Notes under the pieces: generated by a model
What the model saw: only the letters and a program-made list of their open reading frames with translations
Told to the model about the DNA's origin: nothing
The model's database searches: none
In this document: positions 52,559 to 61,259 of the stretch, one piece after another
Layout of the letters: each line of letters starts with the position of its first letter
Position numbering within the stretch: the stretch's first letter is position 1
Program-made: the position numbers and the translations under genes
From: Litoreibacter ponti
GTDB taxonomy: Bacteria; Pseudomonadota; Alphaproteobacteria; Rhodobacterales; Rhodobacteraceae
Direction: 5' to 3'
NCBI RefSeq assembly: GCF_003054285.1
Contig: NZ_QBKS01000001.1
Location: 1,178,001-1,242,000, forward strand
Length of the DNA: 64,000 nt

Positions 52559-54382
52559 ATGTGTGGAATTGTTGGAGTTCTGGGTACCCATGAGGTGTCG
52601 CCCATCATCGTCGAGGCGCTGAAGCGGCTGGAGTATCGCGGCTATGACAGCGCCGGGATCGCGACCGTCAACGAGGGCGCGTTGGACCGTCGACGGGCGG
52701 TCGGCAAGCTGGTGAACCTGAGCGACCTTCTGGTACATGAGCCGCTGGCTGGCAAATCCGGCATCGGCCACACCCGTTGGGCCACCCATGGCGCGCCCAG
52801 CGTGACCAACGCGCACCCGCACCAGCGTGACGCGGTTGCGGTGGTGCACAACGGAATTATAGAAAATTTCAAAGAGTTGCGCACCGAACTTGATGTAGAT
52901 GGCTACACCGCCGAAACGGAAACCGACACGGAAACGGTGGCGATGCTCGCGCAGCGCTTCCTTGATAATGGCGCAAGCCCGCGCGAGGCGGCGGAGAAGA
53001 CGCTGGCGCGGCTTGATGGGGCCTTTGCGCTGGCGTTCCTGTTCAAGGGTGAGGACGATCTGATGGTCGCGGCGCGCAAGGGGTCTCCCCTCGCGGTCGG
53101 CCATGGCGATGGCGAGATGTATGTGGGCTCTGACGCGATTGCGTTGGCGCCGATGACCAACCGGATCACCTATCTCGATGAAGGCGACCGCGCGGTCCTG
53201 ACCCGCAATTCGCTGGAGATCTTCGACGAGACCGGGCGGCAGGTCAGCCGCCCGATGAAGGTCCTGTCGATGGATGACACCCGGATCGAGAAGGCCGGGC
53301 ACAAGCACTTCATGGCCAAGGAAATCGCCGAGCAGCCCGTGGTGCTGGCCGACGCGTTCAAGGCCTATCGCGGAGCCGACGGCAAGAGCATCACCCTGCC
53401 CTCCGGCGAGCTGGATTTCACCGCCTGCGACCGGATCACCATGGTCGCCTGCGGCACGGCCTTCATCGCCTGCCAAGTCGCCAAATACTGGTTCGAGCAG
53501 CTGGCGCAGCTGCCGGTCGAGGTCGATATCGCCTCCGAATATCGCTACCGCAAGCCGGTGATCTCGGACAAATCCTACGCGCTGTTCGTCTCGCAATCGG
53601 GCGAGACGGCGGACACGCTCGCGGCCCTGCGCTATGCCAAGGAACGGGCCGCGAAGATCTTGTCGGTGGTGAACGTGCCGGAAAGCTCGATCGCGCGGGA
53701 AAGCGATCTGGCCTTGCCGATCATGGCGGGGGTCGAGGTGGGCGTGGCGTCCACCAAGGCGTTCACCTGCCAGCTTTTGGCCCTGGCCGCACTGGCGTTG
53801 AAGGCGGGGCATCAAAGGGGTCACCTGGACGACGCTGAAATGGTCGCGCGGCTACAGAAGCTGTCCTTGCTGCCAGGCATCGTGAACCAGTCGCTCGCCC
53901 TCGAAGGCGCGATCGAGCGGGTCGCGCAGCTGATCGCGCCTGCCCAGGACGTGCTGTTCCTGGGGCGCGGACCGATGTATCCGCTGGCCATGGAAGGTGC
54001 GCTGAAACTCAAGGAAATCAGCTACATACACGCCGAAGGCTACGCCTCGGGAGAGCTGAAACACGGGCCCATCGCACTGATCGACAAAGAGGTCCCCGTG
54101 GTCGTCATGGCGCCCACGGACGAGCTGTTCGACAAGACCGTCTCCAACATGCAGGAGGTCATGGCGCGCGGCGGCAAGGTGGTGCTGATCACCGACGCAG
54201 CCGGCGCCGCGGAGGCCGGCGATGGCGTCTGGCAGACGATCATCATGCCCGATATCGACCCGTTCCTGGCCCCGATCCTCTACGCCGTGCCCGCGCAATT
54301 GCTGGCCTACCATACGGCGGTGGCCAAGGGCACCGATGTCGATCAGCCGCGCAATCTGGCGAAATCGGTCACGGTGGAATGA
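52559..54382 (+). CDS. glmS: glutamine--fructose-6-phosphate aminotransferase (isomerizing)
   Basis: Forms glucosamine-6-phosphate from fructose-6-phosphate and glutamine, the first committed step of amino-sugar synthesis; 607 residues. The catalytic Cys2 of the glutaminase domain is in MCGIVGVLG, and RYDSAG-like and HTRWATHG blocks follow. The two SIS domains have ACGTAFIACQVAKYWFE and SQSGETADTLAAL. The C-terminus DQPRNLAKSVTVE is canonical. Its ATG follows the glmU stop without a gap. No glmS ribozyme is present, as expected for this group. Confidence 0.98.
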   Translation: MCGIVGVLGTHEVSPIIVEALKRLEYRGYDSAGIATVNEGALDRRRAVGKLVNLSDLLVHEPLAGKSGIGHTRWATHGAPSVTNAHPHQRDAVAVVHNGIIENFKELRTELDVDGYTAETETDTETVAMLAQRFLDNGASPREAAEKTLARLDGAFALAFLFKGEDDLMVAARKGSPLAVGHGDGEMYVGSDAIALAPMTNRITYLDEGDRAVLTRNSLEIFDETGRQVSRPMKVLSMDDTRIEKAGHKHFMAKEIAEQPVVLADAFKAYRGADGKSITLPSGELDFTACDRITMVACGTAFIACQVAKYWFEQLAQLPVEVDIASEYRYRKPVISDKSYALFVSQSGETADTLAALRYAKERAAKILSVVNVPESSIARESDLALPIMAGVEVGVASTKAFTCQLLALAALALKAGHQRGHLDDAEMVARLQKLSLLPGIVNQSLALEGAIERVAQLIAPAQDVLFLGRGPMYPLAMEGALKLKEISYIHAEGYASGELKHGPIALIDKEVPVVVMAPTDELFDKTVSNMQEVMARGGKVVLITDAAGAAEAGDGVWQTIIMPDIDPFLAPILYAVPAQLLAYHTAVAKGTDVDQPRNLAKSVTVE

Positions 54383-55053
54383 CGCCGGAGGCGGCGCTTG
54401 CTCATCTCGAAGGGCTGGGCGATCCGGCCAAGGCGGCGGACATGGCCGCCTATCACAAGGTCGAGCGGCGCTATCTCGGCATTGCAAACCCGGTGCTCGA
54501 CGCCTTGGCCAAGGCGTGGCGCGGCGATGATCTGGCGGCGCGCGTTGCGCTGGCCGACGGGCTGTGGCGCAGTGACACTCACGAGGCACGGGTCTGCGCG
54601 GCGAAGCTGTTGACGCAGGCGCGGCTGCGGCCCGATGACGGACCCGCGTGGGAGCTGATCAAGACCTGGGTGCCGGAATTCGACGCCTGGGCCATCGCGG
54701 ATCACGCCTGCATGGCGGGGCAAAAACGGCTGGTCTGGGTGCCCGACCGCGTGGACGAGGTCGAGGCGTGGACGCAGTCCGATCACATGTGGACCCGCCG
54801 TGCGGCGTTGGTGATCACCCTGCCCTGGACGAAGCAAAACAACCCGAAACCCGCGGACGAGGCGATCCGGGACCGGGTTCTGGGCTGGGCGGCGGGCTAT
54901 GTCAACGATCACGAATGGTTCATCCAAAAGGCCATCGCGTGGTGGCTGCGGGAGCTGTCCAAGCATGACGCGCCGCGGGTCGTGGCGTTTCTGGACGCCC
55001 ATGGCGCGCGGATGAAGCCCTTCGCACGGCGCGAGGCCGCGCGCAAACTCTAG
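54379..55053 (+). CDS. DNA alkylation repair protein (AlkD-like)
   Basis: A 224-residue all-helical protein of the AlkD/HEAT-repeat glycosylase family, which removes bulky or positively charged alkylated bases. Recognisable parts are YHKVERRYLGIANPVLDALAKAWRGDD near residues 25-50, FDAWAIADHACMAG, WTQSDHMWTRRAALVITLPW and EWFIQKAIAWWLRELSKHD, matching the Trp- and Asp-containing repeats of AlkD. Its ATG overlaps the glmS stop by four bases, so it is co-translated with glmU-glmS. Its end overlaps the convergent lipoprotein by four bases. Confidence 0.9.
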   Translation: MTPEAALAHLEGLGDPAKAADMAAYHKVERRYLGIANPVLDALAKAWRGDDLAARVALADGLWRSDTHEARVCAAKLLTQARLRPDDGPAWELIKTWVPEFDAWAIADHACMAGQKRLVWVPDRVDEVEAWTQSDHMWTRRAALVITLPWTKQNNPKPADEAIRDRVLGWAAGYVNDHEWFIQKAIAWWLRELSKHDAPRVVAFLDAHGARMKPFARREAARKL

Positions 55054-55562
55054 CTGCGCGCGACCGTCAGGGTCGGCAGGTCCGTCAGGCCCAGATCAAG
55101 TGCCCGCATTGCAGACAGCGAGATTTGGCTGCCCGCGGTGGGCGGGCCGTCGAGCGGGATCAGCGTAACCGCGACAACCGCGCCGCCTTCGGTCTCGATC
55201 GTGCCTTCGACCTCTGCATCGACCAGTGGCGTGCGCAGCCAGAAGCCCGGCTGGGTCACGTCGCCGAGGCTCGCGACAGTCGTGCCGAGCGTGGCCGCCC
55301 CGGCCGGGGCTGCGGTCGCTTGTGCCTTTTCGGCCGCCGTCGTGGTGTCGAGCGAGGCTGCACTTTGGCCCTCTGACCCGATTTCAACCGGGCGCGGCGC
55401 AGGGGTTGCGGCCACGTCGGTCGTGCCGATCGCGTCAAGCGGGGCGCCTGTGTCGGGCGCCGCCTCCGCCGGAGCGTCGGGCTTTTTGAACGGGTTGGGA
55501 AACTGTCCCCCGCAGGCGGCGAGCGACAGGGTCAGGGCGAGCGGTATCAGGATCGGTCTCAT
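55050..55562 (-). CDS. lipoprotein of unknown function
   Basis: A 170-residue protein with a lipobox LAAC at residues 14-17 (MRPILIPLALTLSLAAC). A Pro/Ala/Asp/Thr-rich, probably disordered linker (about residues 18-95) follows, then a compact C-terminal domain VTQPGFWLRTPLVDAEVEGTIETEGGAVVAVTLIPLDGPPTAGSQISLSAMRAL. The C-terminal domain resembles small beta-rich envelope proteins found in roseobacters, but I cannot name a family. ATG 55562 starts the signal; the frame to 55598 is rejected. It is divergent from moaA. Confidence 0.76.
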   Translation of the reverse strand: MRPILIPLALTLSLAACGGQFPNPFKKPDAPAEAAPDTGAPLDAIGTTDVAATPAPRPVEIGSEGQSAASLDTTTAAEKAQATAAPAGAATLGTTVASLGDVTQPGFWLRTPLVDAEVEGTIETEGGAVVAVTLIPLDGPPTAGSQISLSAMRALDLGLTDLPTLTVARS

Positions 55563-55647
55563 GGCAAAAAGATTAATTGGTAAAACTCCCGTCAGCAACG
55601 GCCTTACAAGGGTTGTGGCAACCTCTCGCCCGCATTAACGTTTCGCT

Positions 55648-56652
55648 ATGTCTGCTCCTTTGATTGACCCGTTCCAGCGCGCGATCACCTATTTGCGCCT
55701 TTCCGTCACCGACCGGTGCGATTTTCGCTGCGTCTATTGCATGTCCGAGAACATGCAATTTCTTCCGAAGAAGGAATTGCTGACGCTCGAGGAGCTTGAC
55801 CGGATGTGTTCGGCCTTCATCCGGATGGGGGTCGAAAAGCTGCGCATCACCGGCGGCGAGCCTTTGGTGCGGCGCGGAATCATGACGTTTTTCGAAGGCA
55901 TGGCGCGACATCTGGAAAGCGGTGCGCTGCGCGAGCTGACATTGACCACCAACGGCTCGCAGCTGGAGAAATACGCCGATGCGCTTTATGCGGCGGGGGT
56001 GCGGCGGGTGAATATCTCGCTCGATACGCTCGACGAAGCGAAATTCGCCGAGGTGACCCGCTGGGGCCGCCTGCCCCAGGTGCTGCGCGGGGTGGACGCC
56101 GCCCTGCGCGCAGGGCTGCGGGTGAAGATCAATGCCGTGGCGCTGAAAGGCTTCAACGAGGACGAGCTGTTCGATCTCGCCGCCTGGTGCGCCGAGCTGG
56201 GTATGGATCTGACCTTTATCGAGGTCATGCCGATGGGTGATATCGGCAACGAAAACCGCATCGGGCAGTACTGGTCGCTGAAGGACCTGCGCGCGACGCT
56301 CGCCGAACAGTTCACCCTGACCGACCTGTCGGAGCGCACGGGCGGGCCCGCGCGCTACATGCGGCTGGAGGAGACCGGGCAGAAGATCGGGCTGATCACC
56401 CCCCTGACCCACAATTTCTGTGAAAGCTGCAACCGGGTGCGGATCACGTGCACGGGCGAGATCTACACCTGCCTTGGGCAGGAGGGCAAATCAGACCTGC
56501 GCGCGCCGCTGCGCGCGTCCGAGGGCGACGCGCCTTTGGAAGAGGCGATCCGGGCGGCCATCGGGCTGAAGCCGAAGGGCCATGATTTCGACTATTCCCG
56601 GCAGGAACTTGGCGGGCAGATGTCACGCCACATGAGCCACACCGGCGGTTGA
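55648..56652 (+). CDS. moaA: GTP 3',8-cyclase
   Basis: Radical-SAM enzyme for the first step of molybdenum cofactor synthesis; 334 residues. The N-terminal SAM cluster motif is CDFRCVYC (Cys x3 Cys x2 Cys) near residue 24. The C-terminal cluster is in FCESCNRVRITCTGEIYTC, and the protein ends in the functional Gly-Gly tail. GGEPLVRRG is the SAM-contacting block. ATG 55648 follows a short leader in the divergent gap. No moaC or other moa gene is nearby, so the pathway is split in this genome. Confidence 0.96.
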   Translation: MSAPLIDPFQRAITYLRLSVTDRCDFRCVYCMSENMQFLPKKELLTLEELDRMCSAFIRMGVEKLRITGGEPLVRRGIMTFFEGMARHLESGALRELTLTTNGSQLEKYADALYAAGVRRVNISLDTLDEAKFAEVTRWGRLPQVLRGVDAALRAGLRVKINAVALKGFNEDELFDLAAWCAELGMDLTFIEVMPMGDIGNENRIGQYWSLKDLRATLAEQFTLTDLSERTGGPARYMRLEETGQKIGLITPLTHNFCESCNRVRITCTGEIYTCLGQEGKSDLRAPLRASEGDAPLEEAIRAAIGLKPKGHDFDYSRQELGGQMSRHMSHTGG

Positions 56653-56744
56653 ACCCAAGCGCGGTAGCCATCACCGAACGGTAAGGGCTCTCCGCTCGGG
56701 ATGGACGGTGTGTGATCAGTCCCTCCGCCTGCTTTCATTACAGA

Positions 56745-57191
56745 CTAATGCAGCATCTGGCCTGAGATCGGCCTCTGGCCTTGATCCTTCGCCATCAGAA
56801 GCATATTCAAGCCCTGCACCTGGTTTGCAGTCAGCGGCTTGGGCAGGAACTTCTTGACCGCGCCGATCTCTTCCGCGCGCTTCTTGTTTTGCGGGCATTG
56901 CACCGAAGACACCATGAGCACCACCGTATCAGCAAGCTCTTCGCCGTGTTCGGCCATCGCCTGTTCGAGGAAGTCGAAGCCGGACCGTTCCGGCATGTTC
57001 ACATCCAGCAAGATCACATCGATCTTCGGGCGCGCCTCCTCGCAAAGGTAGTCCAGCGCGTCATTGGGCGACAGGAACCCGATCACGTTCTTGCACAGAC
57101 CCGCCTTCCGCAACACGCGCTCGTAGAGCACCTGATCCACACGTTCGTCATCGACCACCATCACGGTGCGGGCCTTGGGGGAAATATGCAC
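56745..57191 (-). CDS. single-domain response regulator
   Basis: A receiver-domain protein of 148 residues without a DNA-binding output domain. VMVVDDERVDQ, with the acidic pocket, lies at residues 11-21. The phospho-acceptor Asp is in DVILLDVNMPERSGFDFLE, Ser/Thr is in VLMVSS and Lys is in KKFLPKPLT. Such stand-alone receivers act on partner proteins in chemotaxis or general stress circuits. GTG 57191 is chosen because GAGGAGACGCC lies at good spacing; ATG 57212 is the other candidate. No histidine kinase is adjacent. Confidence 0.9.
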   Translation of the reverse strand: MHISPKARTVMVVDDERVDQVLYERVLRKAGLCKNVIGFLSPNDALDYLCEEARPKIDVILLDVNMPERSGFDFLEQAMAEHGEELADTVVLMVSSVQCPQNKKRAEEIGAVKKFLPKPLTANQVQGLNMLLMAKDQGQRPISGQMLH

Positions 57192-57370
57192 GCGGCGTCT
57201 CCTCAACTGCATCTCTTCGCCCGGCAGGCATAGGGAGTAGCTGTGAAGTTTCCCTTAAGGTCCGCGCAGAAAATGCGCGCGCGGTCGCACGAGGTCGCGC
57301 GGCGGCATTGCGCCTGCGGTCGCTCGCCCAGCTGTACCCTTGAACTTCTGGGGGTGTTGGCCCGCGAGGC

Positions 57371-57424
57371 TGAGGGGGGCATCCCCCTCAAATCTCGCAC
57401 ATAAATCATGCGCGCCGAAGGCGC
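57371..57424 (-). terminator. two hairpins downstream of the M20 hydrolase gene
   Basis: The first hairpin, at 57412-57424, has 5-bp stem arms GCGCC/GGCGC around TTC on the minus strand. The second, at 57371-57390, has 8-bp arms (TGAGGGGG on the plus strand) around four bases. Both follow the stop codon at 57434 in the direction of transcription. Neither has a U-tract. They lie in the 242-base gap to the response-regulator gene, where I see no other gene. Confidence 0.6.
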
Positions 57425-57433
57425 TCCTTTAGA

Positions 57434-58597
57434 TCACGCCGCTTTCAGGCGCTGCTCGACGATCTCGGCCCACCAGGAGCAGCCCGCGGGGATCGCTTCG
57501 TCGTTGAAGTTGTATTCCGGGTGGTGCACGGCGGCGGTGTCGCCATTGCCGACCAGAATGTAAGCGCCGGGGCGTTCTTCGAGCATGAAGGCGAAATCCT
57601 CGCCGCCCATCACCAGCGGCGCGTCCTCGCAATCGCCGGAGACGCTGCGCGCGACCTCGGCTGCAAACTCGGTCTGCGCCTCGTGGTTCACCATGACCGG
57701 GTAGCCCTTCATGTAGTTCACATCCATCGTTCCGCCGAAAATGGCGGCGACGCCCTGCGCGATCTCGGGCAGGCGCTTGGCGGCCAGCTCGCGCATCTCG
57801 GTGGACATGGTGCGCACGGTGCCTTTGACGGTGACCGTCTCGGGGATGACATTGAAGGCTTTGCTTTCCGTCTCAAACGAGGTCACGGAGACCACGATCT
57901 GCTGCACCGGGTCCGCGTTGCGCGACGCGATCGTCTGCAGCGCCAGCACCAGATGGGAGGCCATGACAGTCGTATCAATGGTCTCCTGCGGCTTGGCGGC
58001 GTGGCCACCCTTGCCTTTGACGGTGATCTCGAACGTGTCGGTGGCCGCAAAGAACGCTCCGGGGCGGATCGCGAAACTGCCCACAGGTTTGCCGGGCCAG
58101 TTGTGCATGCCGTAGACCTCGTCGATGGACCAGCGGTCCATCATGCCGTCTTCGCACATCTCGCGCCCGCCGCCGCCGCCCTCTTCCGCCGGCTGAAAAA
58201 TCACCACCACGACGCCGTCGAAATTACGCGTCTCGGATAGGTATTTCGCCGCCCCCAGCAGCATCGCCGTGTGGCCGTCATGGCCGCAGGCATGCATCGC
58301 GCCGGGGGTCTTGGAGGCGTAGTCGAGCCCCGTCGCCTCCAGGATCGGCAGCGCGTCCATGTCCGCGCGCAGACCGATGGTCTTGCCGGAGGTGTTCGTC
58401 TTGCCGCGGATCACGCCGACGACGCCGGTGCGGCCAATCCCCTCGACCACCTCATCGCAGCCAAAGGCGCGCAGCTTGTCGGCCACAAGGGCGGAGGTGC
58501 GGTGGGTGTCGAACAGGATCTCGGGGTTCTCATGGATATCACGGCGCCAGGCGGTGATCTCGGGCAGCAGTTCGGCAAAGCGGTTCTTGACGGGCAT
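57434..58597 (-). CDS. M20 family amidohydrolase (hippurate hydrolase-like)
   Basis: Metal-dependent aminoacylase/amidohydrolase of 387 residues. The metal ligands are in MHACGHDGHTAMLLGAAKYL and the base Glu in VIFQPAEEGGGGG. GMHNWPGKPVGSFA, VKGKGGHAAKPQETIDT and MGGEDFAFMLEERPGAYILVGNG are typical of the N-acyl-amino-acid group (hippurate or N-acetyl amino acids). It starts at ATG 58597. A palindrome 16 bases upstream suggests repressor control. It lies near argE and the peptide transporter, fitting use of amino-acid amides. Confidence 0.92.
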   Translation of the reverse strand: MPVKNRFAELLPEITAWRRDIHENPEILFDTHRTSALVADKLRAFGCDEVVEGIGRTGVVGVIRGKTNTSGKTIGLRADMDALPILEATGLDYASKTPGAMHACGHDGHTAMLLGAAKYLSETRNFDGVVVVIFQPAEEGGGGGREMCEDGMMDRWSIDEVYGMHNWPGKPVGSFAIRPGAFFAATDTFEITVKGKGGHAAKPQETIDTTVMASHLVLALQTIASRNADPVQQIVVSVTSFETESKAFNVIPETVTVKGTVRTMSTEMRELAAKRLPEIAQGVAAIFGGTMDVNYMKGYPVMVNHEAQTEFAAEVARSVSGDCEDAPLVMGGEDFAFMLEERPGAYILVGNGDTAAVHHPEYNFNDEAIPAGCSWWAEIVEQRLKAA

Positions 58598-58612
58598 GGG
58601 GGCGGTCCTTTT

Positions 58613-58628
58613 CTGAACGTTCGTTCAG
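58613..58628. promoter_or_regulatory. palindromic operator upstream of the M20 hydrolase
   Basis: CTGAACG-TT-CGTTCAG, 7-bp arms and a two-base centre, 16 bases before the ATG. The TGAAC half-site matches that upstream of ivd except for one inner base, suggesting the same class of dimeric (TetR-like) regulator. Confidence 0.65.
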
Positions 58629-58652
58629 ACAGTAGCGCATCGGGCGCGGGGC

Positions 58653-59156
58653 TCAAGCGGGTTGCTTGGCCTTGCCCCAGGACACCCCGTCGAGGATCGC
58701 TTCATCTATGGCGTCGCCGTGCAGAACCGACACATCGCCCGTTGTCTCAAGCACCACCGCGCGCACCCGCGACAGCTCCAGCGCGTTGGCCTCGCGCAGC
58801 TTGGCCGTCAGTTCCGCCCGGGTGACGCGCTCGGAGGCAAGGTTCTCCTCCAGCACCTTGCCCTCGTACATCAGAAACACCGGCGCATTGTCCAGGCTTT
58901 CGCCGAAAGGCAGCCACAGGCGCATCCGGGCGAGGGCGTGGCGCAGAGAAAAGAGAAAGACCAACGCCACAGGGCCAAGCCAGATCGGGGTCGAGGTCGA
59001 CGTCATGATGAAGGCCAGGATCGAGCCGATCGCCACGGTCAGGGCAAAGTCGAACCCGGCCATCTTGGAGAACGACCGTAGCCCGTTGAGTCGCACCAAC
59101 GCCACGATCACGACGATGGAAATCGCCACCCGGGCGAGAAGATCCAGCACGATCAC
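58653..59156 (-). CDS. DUF421/YetF-like membrane protein
   Basis: A 167-residue protein with three membrane helices in its first half (LLARVAISIVVIVALVRLNGL; DFALTVAIGSILAFIMTS; WLGPVALVFLFSLRHAL). A DUF421/YetF-type soluble end follows: LDNAPVFLMYEGKVLEENLASERVTRAELTAKLREANALELSRVRAVVLETTGDVSVLHG. The likely start is GTG 59156, overlapping the stop of the upstream gene by four bases (GTGA); no ATG fits. Members of the family have roles in spore envelopes in Bacillus and unknown roles elsewhere. Confidence 0.8.
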   Translation of the reverse strand: MIVLDLLARVAISIVVIVALVRLNGLRSFSKMAGFDFALTVAIGSILAFIMTSTSTPIWLGPVALVFLFSLRHALARMRLWLPFGESLDNAPVFLMYEGKVLEENLASERVTRAELTAKLREANALELSRVRAVVLETTGDVSVLHGDAIDEAILDGVSWGKAKQPA

Positions 59157-59815
59157 TGGCTGGTCTTCTTGTAGGAGGCCCAGCCGCGGCAGAACAGGAT
59201 GTAGGACATCAGCAAAATGAACAGGCACGAGATCACCCCGAGCAGGCGTTCGTACAGCCCGTCAATCGAGGTCGGCAGAAAGAAGAACACGGGCGACGAG
59301 AGCGCCCACAGCCCCGCCAGGACGTAGCAGGCGTATTTGGCCCATGTGCCGTGCCGCCCCGCGCCGCCCGCCATGGCCAAGGGCGCCACGAGGAAAAAGA
59401 CGCCCAGCCCGTAGACCAGATAGATATGGATCACCGTGCCCTCGTTGTCGCCATCGCCATATTCGTTGCGCGCGCCGATAACGGTCACGAGTGCGGCGAG
59501 GATCGCGATGCTGATCAGGCCGACGGACCATCCCGCACCGCCCATATGCCCATGAGAGGCGGCGAGAGCGACGGCCAGCAAGCCTGCCGCAAAGCCGTAG
59601 AGCCCGTAATCCATGATCAGCTTGCCCTCACCCGCGGCGAGATCGGAAATCGTGTCGGACACCCAGTCGTAATTGGGGACGAAATACGGCCCGATCGCGG
59701 TGGAGACGAACAGGGCCACGCAGCCCAAGGCGCCAACGGTGGCGAGAAACATCAACAGGAACGGGCGGTCGGTTTCCGTCTGCAAGTCCTCGTCTCGGGC
59801 AGTGTCTTGTCCCAC
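59153..59815 (-). CDS. DUF998 family membrane protein
   Basis: A 220-residue protein with six membrane helices. YFVPNYDWVSDTISDLAAGEGKLIMDYGLYGFAAGLLAVAL near residues 45-85 is the DUF998 pattern. It has ARNEYGDGDNEGTVIHIYLVY in the middle and ends RGWASYKKTSQ. The start seems to be GTG 59815 after GCCAGC; no ATG is near. Function unknown. It is coupled to the DUF421-like gene by a four-base overlap and lies about 90 bases after argE, on the same strand. Confidence 0.8.
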   Translation of the reverse strand: MGQDTARDEDLQTETDRPFLLMFLATVGALGCVALFVSTAIGPYFVPNYDWVSDTISDLAAGEGKLIMDYGLYGFAAGLLAVALAASHGHMGGAGWSVGLISIAILAALVTVIGARNEYGDGDNEGTVIHIYLVYGLGVFFLVAPLAMAGGAGRHGTWAKYACYVLAGLWALSSPVFFFLPTSIDGLYERLLGVISCLFILLMSYILFCRGWASYKKTSQ

Positions 59816-59902
59816 GCTGGCGCATCCTTTTCCGATCTGATTACCGGCCTAACGCCGGTCGCGCGGAATTGGTTGCGAAGGTGCGCCAAGGCGGGGCAGT
59901 GG

Positions 59903-61054
59903 TCAGGTGGCGAGATGATCCACGAGCTTCTCGATGAAATCCTCGCCCGCTTTGAGCTGGCTGACCGCCAAGAACTCGTTGGGCTGATGCGCTTGGGCGA
60001 TGTCGCCGGGGCCGCAGATGATGGCGGAGTAGTCCTTCTCTTGGAACTGCCCGGCCTCGGTGCCGTAGCTGACCACATGAGTGCCGTTATCGCCGGTGAT
60101 CTGGCGCACGAGGCGCTCGGCTGCGCCGTCTTGCTCGGGCTGGAGCGGCGGAACGTGGAAGCGTTGCGCGATCTCGATGCGGGTCTCTGACACGACCGCC
60201 TGCATGGCGGCCTCGACCTCGGCCACCTTGGCCATCAGGCGGTCGCGATACTGGGCAATGTCGTCGCCGGGCACCAGCCGGAAGTCGATGCCGAATGTGC
60301 AATCCTTGGCCGTGATATTATGGGCCGTGCCACCGGCGATCACGCCGGTATGAGCGGTGGTGAAGGGCGGGTCGAACTGTGCTGCGATCTCGGTCGGGGT
60401 GCGGGCGCGAATCTCGTCATTGAGGTCATTGGCCCACTGGATCAGCCGCGCGCCTTCCATGATGGCGTTGACGCCGGTGTGCATAAGGGACGAGTGCACC
60501 TCGAACCCGTGGATGTGGATCATCCAGCCAAAGCCGCCCTTGTGGCCGGAGACGGCCTTCATCATCGACGGCTCGCCCACGACGACCGCCGCGGCGGCGG
60601 GCAGGTGCTGGCGCATCTGGGCGATCATTGGCGGAGCGCCAAGGCAGCCCACTTCCTCGTCGTAGCTGAGCGCGATCTGGAGCGGGCGTTTCACCCCGCG
60701 CTCCAGCGCGCGCGGCACGGCGGCGAGCGCCAGCGCATCAAAGCCTTTCATGTCGCAGGTGCCGCGCCCGAAAAGCTTGCCATCCCTCTCGACCACGGTG
60801 AACGGGTCGGTGTCCCACGCCTGGCCCTCGATAGGGACTACATCCGTATGGCCGGACAGCACGACGCCCCCGTCAACCTCTGGCCCGACATTGGCATAGA
60901 GCGAGGCCTTGGTGCCGTCGTCATTATAAACCCGGGTGGCGCGCACGCCATGGCCGTCGAGATAGTCCTCGACCCAGTCGATCAGGTCGAGGTTGCTGGA
61001 CGAGCTGACGGTCGGAAAGGAGACCAGTTTGTCGAGGATGGCGCGGGCGTCCAT
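59903..61054 (-). CDS. argE: acetylornithine deacetylase (ArgE/DapE family)
   Basis: Zn-dependent M20 deacylase of 383 residues. GHTDVVPIEGQAWDTDPFTVV holds the first metal ligands, RGTCDMKGF the shared Asp, SYDEEVGCLGA the catalytic Glu pair and SYGTEAGQFQE a late ligand region. The pattern fits acetylornithine deacetylase, which releases ornithine for arginine synthesis. Many rhodobacteria instead use ArgJ, so a catabolic N-acyl deacetylase role is possible. ATG 61054 (MDARAILDKLVSFPT) is the natural start. Confidence 0.88.
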   Translation of the reverse strand: MDARAILDKLVSFPTVSSSSNLDLIDWVEDYLDGHGVRATRVYNDDGTKASLYANVGPEVDGGVVLSGHTDVVPIEGQAWDTDPFTVVERDGKLFGRGTCDMKGFDALALAAVPRALERGVKRPLQIALSYDEEVGCLGAPPMIAQMRQHLPAAAAVVVGEPSMMKAVSGHKGGFGWMIHIHGFEVHSSLMHTGVNAIMEGARLIQWANDLNDEIRARTPTEIAAQFDPPFTTAHTGVIAGGTAHNITAKDCTFGIDFRLVPGDDIAQYRDRLMAKVAEVEAAMQAVVSETRIEIAQRFHVPPLQPEQDGAAERLVRQITGDNGTHVVSYGTEAGQFQEKDYSAIICGPGDIAQAHQPNEFLAVSQLKAGEDFIEKLVDHLAT

Positions 61055-61128
61055 GGGCGGTTCTCCGGCTGATTACACGCGGAACCGTGAGGGGGCGCGG
61101 GGCGGGCGTCAAGGGCCATGCACAAGAA

Positions 61129-61144
61129 TTGACCAATTGATCAA
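61129..61144. promoter_or_regulatory. imperfect palindrome between argE and the ABC transporter genes
   Basis: TTGACCAATTGATCAA, symmetric at 14 of 16 positions with centre CAATTG. It sits in the 205-base divergent gap, about 115 bases before the first ATPase gene, and could be a GntR- or LysR-type operator for either side. The gap contains no gene. Confidence 0.5.
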
Positions 61145-61259
61145 TCCGTAACGTAAACGGCCCAGAAAAACCGTTGCCAGACGGGAAACTGGTGTTAACC
61201 TCAGGGCTTAACGACGAAGCGGCCCACCGGGGAGTGCGGCGGCCAACAGGGGGAACTGA

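Noticed and set aside
57192..57433. Possible small gene between the response regulator and the M20 hydrolase
   Set aside because: Only short frames are open, none with a ribosome site; hairpins explain the structure in the gap.
61189..61215. Possible CtrA-type site (TTAA-N-TTAA) upstream of the ABC transporter
   Set aside because: The spacing is nine bases rather than seven, so it does not match the CtrA consensus.
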